DNA of 64,000 bases from Prevotella sp. KH2C16 (GTDB lineage Bacteria > Bacteroidota > Bacteroidia > Bacteroidales > Bacteroidaceae). The stretch lies in NCBI RefSeq assembly GCF_900113305.1, contig NZ_FOOW01000003.1, positions 62,001 through 126,000 of the forward strand, in the 5' to 3' direction. Under the pieces are notes generated by a model. That model was not told the origin of the DNA, did no database searches, and saw nothing but the letters and a program-made list of their open reading frames with translations. How positions within the stretch are numbered: position 1 is the stretch's first letter; each line of letters begins with the position of its first letter. Of this stretch, positions 53,122-62,146 are shown piece after piece. The translations under genes were made by a program, and so were the position numbers.

Positions 53122-55806
53122 ATGGAGTTAGCGAGTAAATATGATCCCAAGGAGGTAGAGTCAAAATGGTATCAATATTGGCTTGACAATAAGCTTTTCA
53201 GCAGCAAGCCTGATGGCCGTGAACCGTATACGGTGGTGATTCCGCCCCCAAATGTAACCGGTGTCCTACACATGGGACATATGCTCAACAATACCATTCA
53301 GGACATCCTTGTACGCCGCGCCCGCATGGAAGGTAAGAATGCGTGCTGGGTGCCGGGCACCGACCATGCCTCCATTGCTACCGAGGCCAAGGTCGTGAAC
53401 AAACTTGCGGAACAAGGAATCAAGAAGACCGACCTTACGCGCGATGAATTTCTCAGCCACGCATGGGACTGGACCCATGAGCACGGAGGCATTATCCTGA
53501 AACAGTTGCGCAAGCTCGGGGCGAGCTGCGACTGGGACCGGACGGCGTTTACCATGGACGAAACCCGCAGCAAGAGCGTCATCAAGGTGTTCTGCGACTT
53601 ATATAATAAAGGATATATCTATCGCGGCGTGCGCATGGTAAACTGGGATCCCATGGCTCAGACCGCCCTCTCTGACGAAGAGGTAATCTATAAAGAGGAG
53701 CACTCCAAGCTCTTTTATCTCAAATACCGCGTCGTAGAGGACGACTGCAAGCAGGTTGCCGAGGGCAACATCATGCACAAGGACGAGAAGGGCTATTATG
53801 CCGTCGTCGCCACCACGCGCCCCGAGACCATCATGGGGGATACTGCCATGTGCATCAATCCCAACGACATCAAGAACACCTGGCTCAAGGGAAAGCATGT
53901 CATCGTGCCCCTCGTAGGCCGTGAGATTCCCGTTATTGAGGATGATTATGTAGATATTGAGTTCGGAACAGGCTGCCTGAAGGTTACTCCCGCCCACGAT
54001 GTCAACGACCATGCCTTAGGTCTGAAGCACGCATTGGCCAGCATTGATATCTTTAATGATAATGGCACTATCAGTAAGGCGGCAGGACTTTATGTCGGAC
54101 AAGACCGCATGGAAGTGCGCAAACAGATATCCCGAGACCTCGAGGCAGCCGGATTGATGGAGAAGGTGGAGGACTACGAAAACAAGGTGGGATTCTCCGA
54201 GCGCACCGATGTGCCCATCGAGCCCAAGCTCTCCACCCAGTGGTTCCTGAAGATGCAGCACTTTGCCGACATTGCGCTGGCACCTGTCATGAACGACGAC
54301 ATCGAGTTCTATCCTAGGAAATACAAGAATACTTACCGCCATTGGCTGGAGAACATCAAGGACTGGTGCATCAGCCGACAGCTCTGGTGGGGGCATCGTA
54401 TACCTGCCTACTACTTCAAGGATGCCGACGGAAAGAATGCCTGCGTAGTGGCAGAGACGGCTGAGGACGCCCTGAAAGAGGCACAACGGCAGAACCCCGC
54501 GCTGAAGGCTGAAGACCTGGAGCAGGAAAGCGACTGCCTGGACACATGGTTCTCGTCGTGGCTGTGGCCGATTTCCGTCTTCGACGGCATCAACAATCCC
54601 GACAACGCAGACATCAAATACTATTATCCTACATCCGACCTGGTAACCGGTCCGGACATCATCTTCTTCTGGGTAGCCCGCATGATCATGGCCGGATACG
54701 AGTATAAAGGCACCTTCCCGTTCAAGCATGTCTACTTCACAGGTATCGTGCGCGACAAGCTCGGGCGCAAGATGAGCAAGAGTCTGGGCAACTCCCCCGA
54801 CCCTATCGAGCTCATCGAGAAGTTCGGAGCCGACGGCGTGCGCATGGGAATGATGCTCTCCGCCCCTGCCGGTAACGACATCCTCTTCGATGAGAGCCTG
54901 TGCGAGCAAGGACGAAACTTCAACAACAAGATATGGAATGCCTTCCGCCTTGTCAAGGGATGGCAGACGGCAGCCCTCGAGCAGCCGTCAGCCAACCAGA
55001 TTGCCGTCAGCTGGTTTGAGGCCAAACTGAAGGAAGCCAACGCGATATTGAACGAGCAGTTTGCGCAATACCGCATCTCCGAGGCGCTCATGACGGTATA
55101 CCGGCTCTTCTGGGACGAGTTCTCCAGCTGGTATCTCGAGATGATCAAGCCGGAATACGGCAAGCCTATCGACCGGCCGACCTACGATGCCACGCTGCGC
55201 TTCTTCGACGCATTGCTCAAGATGCTACACCCGTTCATGCCGTTCATCACGGAGGAACTGTGGCAGCACATCTACGACCGCAAGAGCGGCGAAAGCATCA
55301 TGAGGGCCACGCTGACTCTCGACGCGCCCACGGAGGCCGGCCGGCATCTCTGTCAGGACATAGAAGTGGTCAAACAGGTGGTGGGCGGCGTGCGCATGGT
55401 GCGCAACCAGAAGAACATCGGCCCGAAAGAGCCGCTCACCCTACAGGCCGTCGGCGAGAATGCCGTAGAGGCCTACATGAGCATCATCACCAAGATGGCG
55501 AACCTCAAGTCCATAGCAGTCGTCAGCGAGAAAACTGCCGATGCCAGCGCCTTCATGGTAGGCACTTGCGAATATGCGGTTCCCGTGGGCGACCTGATCG
55601 ATGTCGAGGCCGAACTCCAGAAGCAGCAGAAGGAACTGGAGCACCTCGAAGGCTTCCTCGCCGGCATCAAGAAGAAGCTGGCCAATGAGAACTTTGTTGC
55701 CCATGCTCCTGAAGCCGTGGTGGTACGCGAGCGCAAGAAGCAGGCTGATTCGGAAGAGAAAATCGCAGCCCTGAAGCTGTCGATAGTAGAACTTCAAAAG
55801 AAATAG
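53122..55806 (+). CDS. valS: Valyl-tRNA synthetase
   Basis: An 894-residue class I synthetase charging tRNA-Val. HIGH motif as HMGHML in [15 protein letters not shown] (about residue 50), the editing CP1 domain (about 195-330, with [12 protein letters not shown]), KMSKS at [14 protein letters not shown] (about 555), an anticodon-binding domain and a C-terminal coiled coil ([20 protein letters not shown]). Complete. Codon use looks GC-rich and biased, as expected for a highly expressed gene. Confidence 0.98.
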   Translation: MELASKYDPKEVESKWYQYWLDNKLFSSKPDGREPYTVVIPPPNVTGVLHMGHMLNNTIQDILVRRARMEGKNACWVPGTDHASIATEAKVVNKLAEQGIKKTDLTRDEFLSHAWDWTHEHGGIILKQLRKLGASCDWDRTAFTMDETRSKSVIKVFCDLYNKGYIYRGVRMVNWDPMAQTALSDEEVIYKEEHSKLFYLKYRVVEDDCKQVAEGNIMHKDEKGYYAVVATTRPETIMGDTAMCINPNDIKNTWLKGKHVIVPLVGREIPVIEDDYVDIEFGTGCLKVTPAHDVNDHALGLKHALASIDIFNDNGTISKAAGLYVGQDRMEVRKQISRDLEAAGLMEKVEDYENKVGFSERTDVPIEPKLSTQWFLKMQHFADIALAPVMNDDIEFYPRKYKNTYRHWLENIKDWCISRQLWWGHRIPAYYFKDADGKNACVVAETAEDALKEAQRQNPALKAEDLEQESDCLDTWFSSWLWPISVFDGINNPDNADIKYYYPTSDLVTGPDIIFFWVARMIMAGYEYKGTFPFKHVYFTGIVRDKLGRKMSKSLGNSPDPIELIEKFGADGVRMGMMLSAPAGNDILFDESLCEQGRNFNNKIWNAFRLVKGWQTAALEQPSANQIAVSWFEAKLKEANAILNEQFAQYRISEALMTVYRLFWDEFSSWYLEMIKPEYGKPIDRPTYDATLRFFDALLKMLHPFMPFITEELWQHIYDRKSGESIMRATLTLDAPTEAGRHLCQDIEVVKQVVGGVRMVRNQKNIGPKEPLTLQAVGENAVEAYMSIITKMANLKSIAVVSEKTADASAFMVGTCEYAVPVGDLIDVEAELQKQQKELEHLEGFLAGIKKKLANENFVAHAPEAVVVRERKKQADSEEKIAALKLSIVELQKK

Positions 55807-55810
55807 AAAG

Positions 55811-56983
55811 ATGAGAAATCGTTTTTTCGGGATTGCCCTGGCAGTCCTCTCCATCTTGTCAATGGCCGCATGCAAGGATGACAATGGCGGCCCCGTAACA
55901 CCCACTACGGCAGAGAAAACGATTTTCTTCTACATGCCGTGGACGGATAGCGAAACCTCCACCGGGCAGAGCCTGTATTCCTATTTCCTCGCCAACATCA
56001 ACAATGTGGAGAACGGCATCAGCTCCCAGAACGGCCTGGGGCGGAACCGTGTACTGGTGTTCATATCCCCTTCTCCCACCTACTCCGCCCTTCTCGAGAT
56101 TAAATATTCGGGCGGGCGGTGCATCAGGGATACCCTCAAGCGGTATAGCAGAATCGACTATACGGCGCCTGAAGGTATCGCGGCCATCCTGAACGATGTG
56201 AAGGCGAACGCCGAAGCCCACCAATACGACATGATTATCGGGTCGCACGCCAACGGATGGATACCCAAGGGTATGGACAACTATTATCGCACCCGCGCCT
56301 TCGGAGGGTCCACCTCACGCTATCAGACCAACATTGCCGATTTGGCAGCGGGCATTTCACGGGCGGGCATGCACATGCAGTTCATCTGCTTCGACGACTG
56401 TTACATGGCCCAGGTTGAGGTGGCCTACGACCTCAGGCAGGTGGCCGACTACCTGATAGCGTCGACGAGCGAAGTCCTTGCCGACGGCATTCCCTACGAC
56501 GAGGTGTGGAAATACATCACTCCGGCTACCCCCGACTATGAGAAAATCTGTCAGACATTCCATCAGCATTACATGGCGTACACCTATCCCTACGGTACTT
56601 TGTCGACCATCAAGTGCGCAGAGATGGAGAACATGGCAGCCATCATGAAGAACCTGAATGCCAATTACACCTTCGACACCGGCAAGCTGGGCGACCTGCA
56701 GAAGCTGGACGGATATGGACAGACGGCATTCTTCGACTTTGCCGACTATGTGAAAGCCCTCTGCGGGGGCACCGTGCCTCCGGAATTCACCGCAGCCCTC
56801 AACCGGTTGGTGCCCTATTACAGCTATACTCCGCAAATCTATACCGATTTGGACGAGTATAACGGCGGCTTCAACACGGTTCCCGTAAACACCTTCTCGG
56901 GGATTACCATCTCCGACCCTACGGACAACACTTATCTGGAAGGATACAAGACGCAGACCAACTGGTGGCTTGCCACGCACTAA
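55811..56983 (+). CDS. Clostripain-family (C11) cysteine peptidase lipoprotein
   Basis: A 390-residue protein with a lipobox (SILSMAAC, Cys at about 20), a Thr/Pro linker and a C11 peptidase domain. Catalytic His in DMIIGSHANGW and Cys in FICFDDCYMAQVEVAYDL fit the clan CD dyad. Relatives in Bacteroides (fragipain, PmC11) process surface or secreted proteins and cut after basic residues; some mature by self-cleavage. Likely at the outer membrane surface. It starts 4 nt after valS, which is probably a chance coupling. Confidence 0.88.
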   Translation: MRNRFFGIALAVLSILSMAACKDDNGGPVTPTTAEKTIFFYMPWTDSETSTGQSLYSYFLANINNVENGISSQNGLGRNRVLVFISPSPTYSALLEIKYSGGRCIRDTLKRYSRIDYTAPEGIAAILNDVKANAEAHQYDMIIGSHANGWIPKGMDNYYRTRAFGGSTSRYQTNIADLAAGISRAGMHMQFICFDDCYMAQVEVAYDLRQVADYLIASTSEVLADGIPYDEVWKYITPATPDYEKICQTFHQHYMAYTYPYGTLSTIKCAEMENMAAIMKNLNANYTFDTGKLGDLQKLDGYGQTAFFDFADYVKALCGGTVPPEFTAALNRLVPYYSYTPQIYTDLDEYNGGFNTVPVNTFSGITISDPTDNTYLEGYKTQTNWWLATH

Positions 56984-57002
56984 ATTGCATCCTTTTACAC
57001 GA

Positions 57003-57085
57003 ATATCAATGACTGAAACAAGGTGTTTCTGTTATTGAATCAAAATGTTTCAGCCATTGAAACTCTGTGTTTCAACGGCTGAAAC
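57003..57085. repeat. Period-22 palindrome array, GTTTC/GAAAC type (locus E)
   Basis: Four 17-nt units start at 57003, 57025, 57047 and 57069 with spacers AAGGT, AAAAT and TCTGT: ATATCAATGACTGAAAC (5' arm decayed), GTTTCTGTTATTGAATC, GTTTCAGCCATTGAAAC and GTTTCAACGGCTGAAAC. It lies between convergent genes, and shares arm type and one spacer with 43893-43975. Confidence 0.88.
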
Positions 57086-57099
57086 TCTTCTTCTTTACT

Positions 57100-57120
57100 G
57101 TCTTTCGGCCACCGAAAGAC
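57100..57120 (+). terminator. Hairpin, possible terminator of the C11 peptidase transcript
   Basis: GTCTTTCGG-CCA-CCGAAAGAC, perfect 9-bp arms with a 3-nt loop, followed on plus by GGTTTTC. The T-tract is short. It lies 15 nt beyond the palindrome array and may be independent of it, although its core is again 17 nt (CTTTCGGCCACCGAAAG). Confidence 0.4.
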
Positions 57121-57148
57121 GGTTTTCAGAGCTCTGGAATGCCACTAT

Positions 57149-57586
57149 TCAGAATCTATAACTCTCTTGATACTCGTCAAAAGCGAGGTTCTCGGTGTAG
57201 CCGTATCCTGCAAAAATGTCCAGAATAGCCCGCTGCTGCTCCTCAGTAAGCTTGTAGATGCCTTTGCTGAAGCGGTAATACGGGGTTCTTCCTCCGAGGT
57301 ATTCTTGGACTTTCTGTCGTAATCCCGCGATATCCCGGGCTTTCACATCCATGAACAGGCGCTTGAATCCATAGGCCATCCGCTCCTTTACGGCAGGGCG
57401 ATGAAAACCACACTTGCCCCCGTTGAGGGCATTCGGGAAAACCGCCGTCCCCCATTGCCTGTCCGGCGGGACGACTGTGCCCGCAAGATAATGCAGGCAA
57501 TCGTCGCGGAGAGGGCATTCGCAATTGAAACAAAACTTGTAAGACGCTGGTACATCTTGATAATTAAGGTGAATGTTTGTACTCAT
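57149..57586 (-). CDS. DUF6078-like cysteine-rich protein
   Basis: A 145-residue cytoplasmic protein. N-terminal cysteines are CFNCECPLRDDCLHYLAG and later GGKCGFHRP, a four-plus-one arrangement that could bind zinc or an iron-sulfur cluster. The C-terminal half (KGIYKLTEEQQRAILDIFAG) is helical. It matches what I recall as the DUF6078 family of Bacteroidetes. Encoded 4 nt after another Cys-rich protein; the joint operon suggests a shared metal- or redox-linked role. Confidence 0.72.
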   Translation of the reverse strand: MSTNIHLNYQDVPASYKFCFNCECPLRDDCLHYLAGTVVPPDRQWGTAVFPNALNGGKCGFHRPAVKERMAYGFKRLFMDVKARDIAGLRQKVQEYLGGRTPYYRFSKGIYKLTEEQQRAILDIFAGYGYTENLAFDEYQESYRF

Positions 57587-57590
57587 TTTA

Positions 57591-57899
57591 CTATGATTTA
57601 TATTTTCCTCGCATAATATGCCTGATGGTTCTCAAGGGCGCATAGAGCATCATCCGAGGGCCTACCCACCGCATGAGGGTCCTGATTTTCTCCCTCTCGG
57701 CGGGTGCGTAGCAATGCACGGGACAGTCTCGGCATGTGGGCTTCTCATCGCCCCAGCGACAATGTGCAAGCCTGTTGGCACAGTATTCAGTAAGTTGTTG
57801 ATATTCCTCGGATAGCACTTTCTGTCTTAAGTGGTGCTTGCAGTAGAGTCTTATCATGAGCGCCACCGTTTTCCGCTCCTCTTCTCTCCGTTTTCCCAT
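57591..57899 (-). CDS. YgbA_NO family protein (nitrous oxide-stimulated promoter family)
   Basis: A 102-residue protein whose pattern RLAHCRWGDEKPTCRDCPVH followed by CY, and IRTLMRWVGPRMMLYAPLRT, matches the YgbA family. E. coli ygbA is controlled by NsrR and induced by nitric oxide. The Cys set (C-x5-7-C, C-x2-C, C) may hold a metal. It follows the acyltransferase gene by 6 nt. Confidence 0.85.
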   Translation of the reverse strand: MGKRREEERKTVALMIRLYCKHHLRQKVLSEEYQQLTEYCANRLAHCRWGDEKPTCRDCPVHCYAPAEREKIRTLMRWVGPRMMLYAPLRTIRHIMRGKYKS

Positions 57900-57905
57900 G
57901 CCGAA

Positions 57906-59036
57906 TCACCTCCTTGACTTCTGAAAATAAACAGCAAGCCACCTACGCAGGGGAAGGTCGTAGAAGCGCATGCAGAGGTAGGCGACGGCAATGCTCACGA
58001 CGATAACTCCGAACGCCACCGGCAGAGCCTCGATATAAGGGACATGGTTGTCCCACACCCAGGCATAGAACAGATACATAAACGGATAGTGCACCATGTA
58101 GACCGGATAAGAGATATCGCCCAGAAACTGGCTTATCCTCACGGTGTTCCTATCATTCTTCTGCTCAGATGCTGCCATATAGACAATGCAGGGGAAGACC
58201 ACGAGGATGCAGAAACTGTCGTAGAGGCCGTTCATCCACGGCTGTTCCATGCCCCCGATATGGGGAACGGCGAGAAAGGCACCCAGCAGTATCGTGCCTA
58301 TCCAGAAGCTACCGCGGATGTGCAACGGCTTGAAATTCCGCGCCATCAGCATGCCCATGGAATAAGAAAACAGCATGCGCAGCATGCCTCCGAGGAAGTT
58401 ATACTCACCCAGAGACCATCCCACGCCCAAATGTCCGTAACCGCTGAGATTGAAAACTCCAAAAGCCAGAAGACCGATGCCCGAGACTCCGACTACGGCA
58501 GCCAGCCATTTGGTGGGCAGACGGTGGAGCACGAGCGCATAGAGGATGTTTCCGATATACTCGAAGAAGAGCGACCACGACGGTCCGTTGAGGGGAAACA
58601 TCTCGCCGTTGCCCCTCACATCGCAGCCTGCCCCGGGATAGACCGGCAACAGAAACATGCCCAAGAGCAGGGCGAGAAGTACGGATGAGAGACCCACGGG
58701 CGTGCCGTCCCAGCGCACACAGCCCTGTATGCAAAAGGTGATAACCCCAATCACGGTTCCCATCAGCACCATCGGATGGAGCCGGATGAGCCTTCGGCGG
58801 AAGAAGCCTTTCATTGACATCCTGCCCCAACGGTCGTCGTAGGCATATCCGATGACGAATCCCGAGAGGATGAAGAAGAAGTCTACTGCCAGATAGCCGT
58901 GATTAAAACGCTGGTCAACAGGACTTGTGGCGAACGCCTCGCCTACATGATACCATATCACCATGAGTGCCGCAACGCCACGGAGGCCGTCGAGCAACTG
59001 ATAGTGAGGCTTTGAGTCTTTGAATATCTGAGCCAT
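57906..59036 (-). CDS. Acyltransferase family 3 membrane protein
   Basis: A 376-residue polytopic protein with about ten helices. The N-terminal pattern YQLLDGLRGVAALMVIWYHV has the Arg and His conserved in AT3 enzymes that O-acylate sugars, lipid A or peptidoglycan. FILSGFVIGYAYDDRWGRMS follows as the second family motif. Possibly modifies surface glycan. It starts 19 nt after the SDR gene. Confidence 0.93.
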   Translation of the reverse strand: MAQIFKDSKPHYQLLDGLRGVAALMVIWYHVGEAFATSPVDQRFNHGYLAVDFFFILSGFVIGYAYDDRWGRMSMKGFFRRRLIRLHPMVLMGTVIGVITFCIQGCVRWDGTPVGLSSVLLALLLGMFLLPVYPGAGCDVRGNGEMFPLNGPSWSLFFEYIGNILYALVLHRLPTKWLAAVVGVSGIGLLAFGVFNLSGYGHLGVGWSLGEYNFLGGMLRMLFSYSMGMLMARNFKPLHIRGSFWIGTILLGAFLAVPHIGGMEQPWMNGLYDSFCILVVFPCIVYMAASEQKNDRNTVRISQFLGDISYPVYMVHYPFMYLFYAWVWDNHVPYIEALPVAFGVIVVSIAVAYLCMRFYDLPLRRWLAVYFQKSRR

Positions 59037-59055
59037 TCCAGTCTGTGATGTGCGG

Positions 59056-59808
59056 TTATTTCTCCCTATGGATGACGGTCCCGTTGGCCTGGTGGGTGGC
59101 CAGTACCAGCACCTCGGCTATCTGCACATGCTCCGGAGCACTTGCCGCATAGAACGCCACATCGCCTATATCGTCGCCCGACAGGGGTTTGATGCCGTCG
59201 TAAACATGACCGGCACGCTCGGCATCGCCATGGAAACGCACATTCGAGAAGTTGGTTTCAACCAGCCCGGGCTTAATGTCTGTAACGCGGATGCGGGTAT
59301 GCGCCACATCTATGCGGAGACCGTCCGTAATAGACTTCACGGCCGCCTTCGTGGCACAATACACATTGCCGCCGGCATAAGCGGCATCGCCCGCCACGCT
59401 GCCGATATTGATGACATGCCCCCGATTGCGCTCCACCATTCCCGGAACGATAAGACGGGTCATGGTGAGCAGGCCTTTGATGTTGGTGTCTATCATCTCG
59501 TCCCAGTCCTCGTAGCTGCCCGCGTATTCGGGTTCAAGCCCCCGAGCCAGTCCGGCATTATTGATAAGCACATCTATGTTGCGCCATTCTGCAGGAATAG
59601 TCCCTACCGCCTTTGCGGCAGCTTCACGGTCTCTGACATCGAAGGCCAGCGTGAGCACCTTGGCTCCAAGCTGCTCCAATTCGGCCTTAAGTTGTTCCAA
59701 TTTCCGTTCGTTACGCGCCGTTACGATGAGGTCATATCCTCCCCTGGCAAATCTCTTCGCGCATCCCATGCCTATGCCGCTGGTAGCGCCTGTAATCAAA
59801 GCAATCAT
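59056..59808 (-). CDS. Short-chain dehydrogenase/reductase
   Basis: A 250-residue SDR. NAD(P)-binding TGATSGIGMG at residues 6-15, INNAG, and the catalytic set Ser (IGSVAGDAAY), Tyr and Lys (VYCATKAAVKS). Basic residues TARNERKLEQL after strand 2 suggest NADPH. E. coli YdfG (serine/3-hydroxy acid dehydrogenase) is a similar enzyme, so that activity is a reasonable guess. First gene of the four-gene minus operon. Confidence 0.93.
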   Translation of the reverse strand: MIALITGATSGIGMGCAKRFARGGYDLIVTARNERKLEQLKAELEQLGAKVLTLAFDVRDREAAAKAVGTIPAEWRNIDVLINNAGLARGLEPEYAGSYEDWDEMIDTNIKGLLTMTRLIVPGMVERNRGHVINIGSVAGDAAYAGGNVYCATKAAVKSITDGLRIDVAHTRIRVTDIKPGLVETNFSNVRFHGDAERAGHVYDGIKPLSGDDIGDVAFYAASAPEHVQIAEVLVLATHQANGTVIHREK

Positions 59809-59827
59809 AATCTATTAAGTTTGAATG

Positions 59828-59857
59828 CAAAAATACGAAAAATAAATGAGACTTCAA
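59828..59857 (-). promoter_or_regulatory. Two-element promoter of the SDR/acyltransferase/YgbA/DUF6078 operon
   Basis: On minus, TTG at 59857-59855, a 19-nt spacer, and TATTTTTG at 59835-59828, 19 nt before ATG 59808. Confidence 0.6.
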
Positions 59858-59865
59858 CGCGGAAA

Positions 59866-59896
59866 ACAAAAAAACCTTCGACAGAAATCGAAGGTT
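59866..59896 (-). terminator. Intrinsic terminator of tRNA-Asp
   Basis: On minus, AACCTTCGA (59896-59888), 6-nt loop, TCGAAGGTT (59881-59873) followed by TTTTTTTG. The stem begins at the last A of the CCA end. Confidence 0.9.
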
Positions 59897-59972
59897 GGCG
59901 GTGCGTACGAGACTCGGACTCGTGACCTCCTGCGTGACAGGCAGGCATTCTAACCAACTGAACTAACGCACC
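59896..59972 (-). tRNA. tRNA-Asp (GTC) with encoded CCA
   Basis: Reading from 59972 down: acceptor GGTGCGT, D arm with AGTTCAGTTGGTTAGAATGC (residues 8-27), anticodon loop CTGTCAC (anticodon GTC), T arm with GAGTCCGAGTC and 3' acceptor ACGCACC, then G and CCA. 77 nt including the CCA. It has its own promoter and terminator. Confidence 0.96.
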
Positions 59973-60004
59973 AAAAGGGCAATGACAGAACTCAATTGCG
60001 TGTG

Positions 60005-60036
60005 CAAAGGTAAGGATATTTTTTTGTTCCTCCAAA
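60005..60036 (-). promoter_or_regulatory. Two-element promoter of tRNA-Asp
   Basis: On minus, TTTG at 60036-60033, a 20-nt spacer, and TACCTTTG at 60012-60005, 32 nt upstream of the mature tRNA 5' end. It lies between the GNAT stop and the tRNA, so the tRNA is an independent unit. Confidence 0.8.
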
Positions 60037-60052
60037 TGTTAGGTCTACTTTT

Positions 60053-60556
60053 TTATAAAAAAAATTGCATCAGAAGGGCGGCGTGATACTGCTTCCCATC
60101 AAAAAGCCAATGGCTCAAAACGGTATTCCCCTTGAAATTCTGCTTCCGGAAAAGAGACAGAGCCTCCTCGTTCTCCAGGTCAACGATCGCATAGAGTTGA
60201 TGAAGATGAAGAATCCGACGACTGTAGTCAATGGCTTCCTTGAGAGCTGCCGTAGCCAGCCCCTGCCGGCGATAGCGACTCTCGATGACAATCCCGATTT
60301 CCGCTCGCAGATGCTGGGGATTGAAATCCACGAAGTCCAAGATGCCCACGGGATGCCCCCCGGTATCCTCTATCATCAGGCGAACCTGCTTGTCGGTATA
60401 TATGTCATTAGAGGCATGGGCAATGTAATCATGCAGCGCATATCGGGAATAGGGCACATTGGTATTGCCGACACGCCAGAGGGAATCGTCATTCTCTATT
60501 TTATAGAGCATGTCAAGGTCTTCCGGCTCAAGCGCCCTGATATTTACCTTTTTCAT
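60053..60556 (-). CDS. GNAT family N-acetyltransferase
   Basis: A 167-residue acetyltransferase of the RimJ/SpeG type. N-terminal IRALEPEDLDMLYKIENDDS and the acetyl-CoA loop IESRYRRQGLATAALKEAID (R-x-x-G-x-A) are clear. C-terminal FRKQNFKGNTVLSHWLFDGK completes the fold. The acceptor could be spermidine, a protein N-terminus or another amine. It overlaps the preceding GT2 gene by 4 nt. Confidence 0.92.
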   Translation of the reverse strand: MKKVNIRALEPEDLDMLYKIENDDSLWRVGNTNVPYSRYALHDYIAHASNDIYTDKQVRLMIEDTGGHPVGILDFVDFNPQHLRAEIGIVIESRYRRQGLATAALKEAIDYSRRILHLHQLYAIVDLENEEALSLFRKQNFKGNTVLSHWLFDGKQYHAALLMQFFL

Positions 60557-61719
60557 ATAATTACCTCACTTTCTGTAATAATTACCCTTGTATGCGGACT
60601 ATAAGTTCCCAGTTTGACATTCCCTAAAGAATGGGAAGAAAGCTGGTTGAAGATTTCCATATAGCTATAGGTATCTGTGTCATAGACCATAAATACCGAT
60701 CTTTTGGCAGAGCCTTCAGCAGGGCGGTCTTCGGCGGAAAGAACTTCCAGCCCTTTTTCCTGCATAAGTCTCATAAACTCTTTCCTGTTTCCCTCGCTTC
60801 CAGCAAAGACATAAACAGACTCTTGCCCGTCAGCATTGCCCGGGAAAAAGCCCAGACTCTTGCGAACTGTACCTACAGCCATAGACAGCAGGGCTGTCAA
60901 GGCTTTAAAATAGATGGCTCCCTTGATGGGAATACTCAACCAGAAGCTCAACGATCCGAAATGCTTACGGAAGAAAATGAGCATCGCCTTATAGAAGACA
61001 TGCACATAGCGGAAAGAGGATTTGCGGGTGCTCAGCCCCTTGTAATGGAGTATCCGCAAAGGCAAGTACCAGTTTTCCCAGCCTGCTTTGCAAATGCGAT
61101 AGGATAAATCAATATCTTCGCCATACATGAAATAATCGGTATCGAGAAGACCGACCTCTTCCAATACCTTCCGGCGAACAAGAAAGAACGCGCCGCTGAC
61201 GACCTCTATCTCGGAAGGTTCATCCCAAGGAAGGTAGCTCATATAATAACGGGCAAAACGACGGCTTGCCGGAAAACGGGCACAGAGACCGCTCATCTTA
61301 TAGAAAGCCGTCATCGGTGTCGGGATTCCCCTTCTGCTCTCCATGGCATCGGTGCCGTCAGGGTTCATCATCCGCACGCCTACCGCCCCTGCCCCTTCAT
61401 GGGCATCCAAGAACTGGAGCGCTTCATGGAGGGTGTTCTCCGCAACAATCGTGTCAGGATTCAACAGCAAGACATAGCTGCCCTTAGCAGACTTTATCGC
61501 TATGTTATTGGCACGGGCAAAGCCGATATTATGCTGCAAGGCGATGAAGTGGACATCCGGGAAGCGTGCCTGCAGATATTCTACGGATCCATCTTGTGAA
61601 TGATTGTCCACCACAAAGACCTCCGCCTCTATACCCTCAAGCGATTTCTTCAGAGAATCAAGACACTGCTCGAGATAATATTTGACATTATAACTAACTA
61701 TTACGACCGTCAGTTTCAT
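60553..61719 (-). CDS. Glycosyltransferase family 2 with extra C-terminal domain
   Basis: ATG 61719 is chosen over 61749 because it gives the normal strand 1 (MKLTVVIVSYNVKYYLEQCL). The 388-residue product resembles rhamnosyltransferase-type GT2 enzymes: VDNHSQDGSVEYL, LLLNPDTIVAENTL and the acceptor motif YFMYGEDIDLSYRI. Two helices near residues 245-290 suggest membrane contact. A final domain of about 95 residues (VYVFAGSEGNRKEFMRLMQE, VFMVYDTDTYSYMEIFNQLS) is not part of the GT2 fold and looks like an alpha/beta module. It overlaps the upstream gene by 26 nt and the GNAT gene by 4 nt. Confidence 0.9.
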   Translation of the reverse strand: MKLTVVIVSYNVKYYLEQCLDSLKKSLEGIEAEVFVVDNHSQDGSVEYLQARFPDVHFIALQHNIGFARANNIAIKSAKGSYVLLLNPDTIVAENTLHEALQFLDAHEGAGAVGVRMMNPDGTDAMESRRGIPTPMTAFYKMSGLCARFPASRRFARYYMSYLPWDEPSEIEVVSGAFFLVRRKVLEEVGLLDTDYFMYGEDIDLSYRICKAGWENWYLPLRILHYKGLSTRKSSFRYVHVFYKAMLIFFRKHFGSLSFWLSIPIKGAIYFKALTALLSMAVGTVRKSLGFFPGNADGQESVYVFAGSEGNRKEFMRLMQEKGLEVLSAEDRPAEGSAKRSVFMVYDTDTYSYMEIFNQLSSHSLGNVKLGTYSPHTRVIITESEVII

Positions 61720-62125
61720 CCAGACAACGCTCTGATGAGGGGTAGACAAAGCACAGGCTTAACAGCAGAATAATGGCGAGATAGGCAAAAGCCACATGCA
61801 TAAAGAGATAATATAATAAAGTGTTGAGCACCATGGGGACATAAAGCAGAGCCAGCCTGCATGTACCCCATTTCTGAAGATAGCGCTCCCCCTTTTCAGA
61901 ACAAAGCTGATCGTGAATCTTCTTAAACCGAAACAGATAGAGTGCAAGCGGAATAAAGCAGATTGTAGCCAATTCCATAACTGAGGTCATAACGAATTCT
62001 GAACCTTTATCTTCACTTAACAAGCCTGTCTCCAGAATATCCGTTTCAAAAAGTACTACCAAAAGAAGGGATACAACTATTGGTATCCAAAACTCAAGCT
62101 GCAATATTTTTTGTACTTTCTTCAT
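61694..62125 (-). CDS. Small membrane protein of unknown function
   Basis: A 143-residue protein with four hydrophobic helices (about 12-26, 45-63, 88-108 and 110-128) and a charged cytoplasmic loop (RFKKIHDQLCSEKGERYLQK). I do not recognise a family. It is embedded between recR (21 nt upstream) and the GT2 gene (26-nt overlap), so the run recR-membrane protein-GT2-GNAT appears to be one transcript. Confidence 0.75.
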   Translation of the reverse strand: MKKVQKILQLEFWIPIVVSLLLVVLFETDILETGLLSEDKGSEFVMTSVMELATICFIPLALYLFRFKKIHDQLCSEKGERYLQKWGTCRLALLYVPMVLNTLLYYLFMHVAFAYLAIILLLSLCFVYPSSERCLDETDGRNS

Positions 62126-62146
62126 CTGACATAATACTTAGGATGA

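Noticed and set aside
54016..54909. 297-codon open frame on minus opposite valS
   Set aside because: It lies wholly inside valS, an unmistakable synthetase gene. The frame is open because of codon bias on the coding strand and has no recognisable domain.
59050..59925. 291-codon open frame on plus opposite the SDR gene
   Set aside because: Shadow of the SDR frame and runs into the tRNA terminator; composition is not protein-like.
59896..59972. tRNA-Asp as an integration site for a mobile element
   Set aside because: The tRNA is intact, but flanking genes are ordinary and no integrase or direct repeat of its 3' end is seen.
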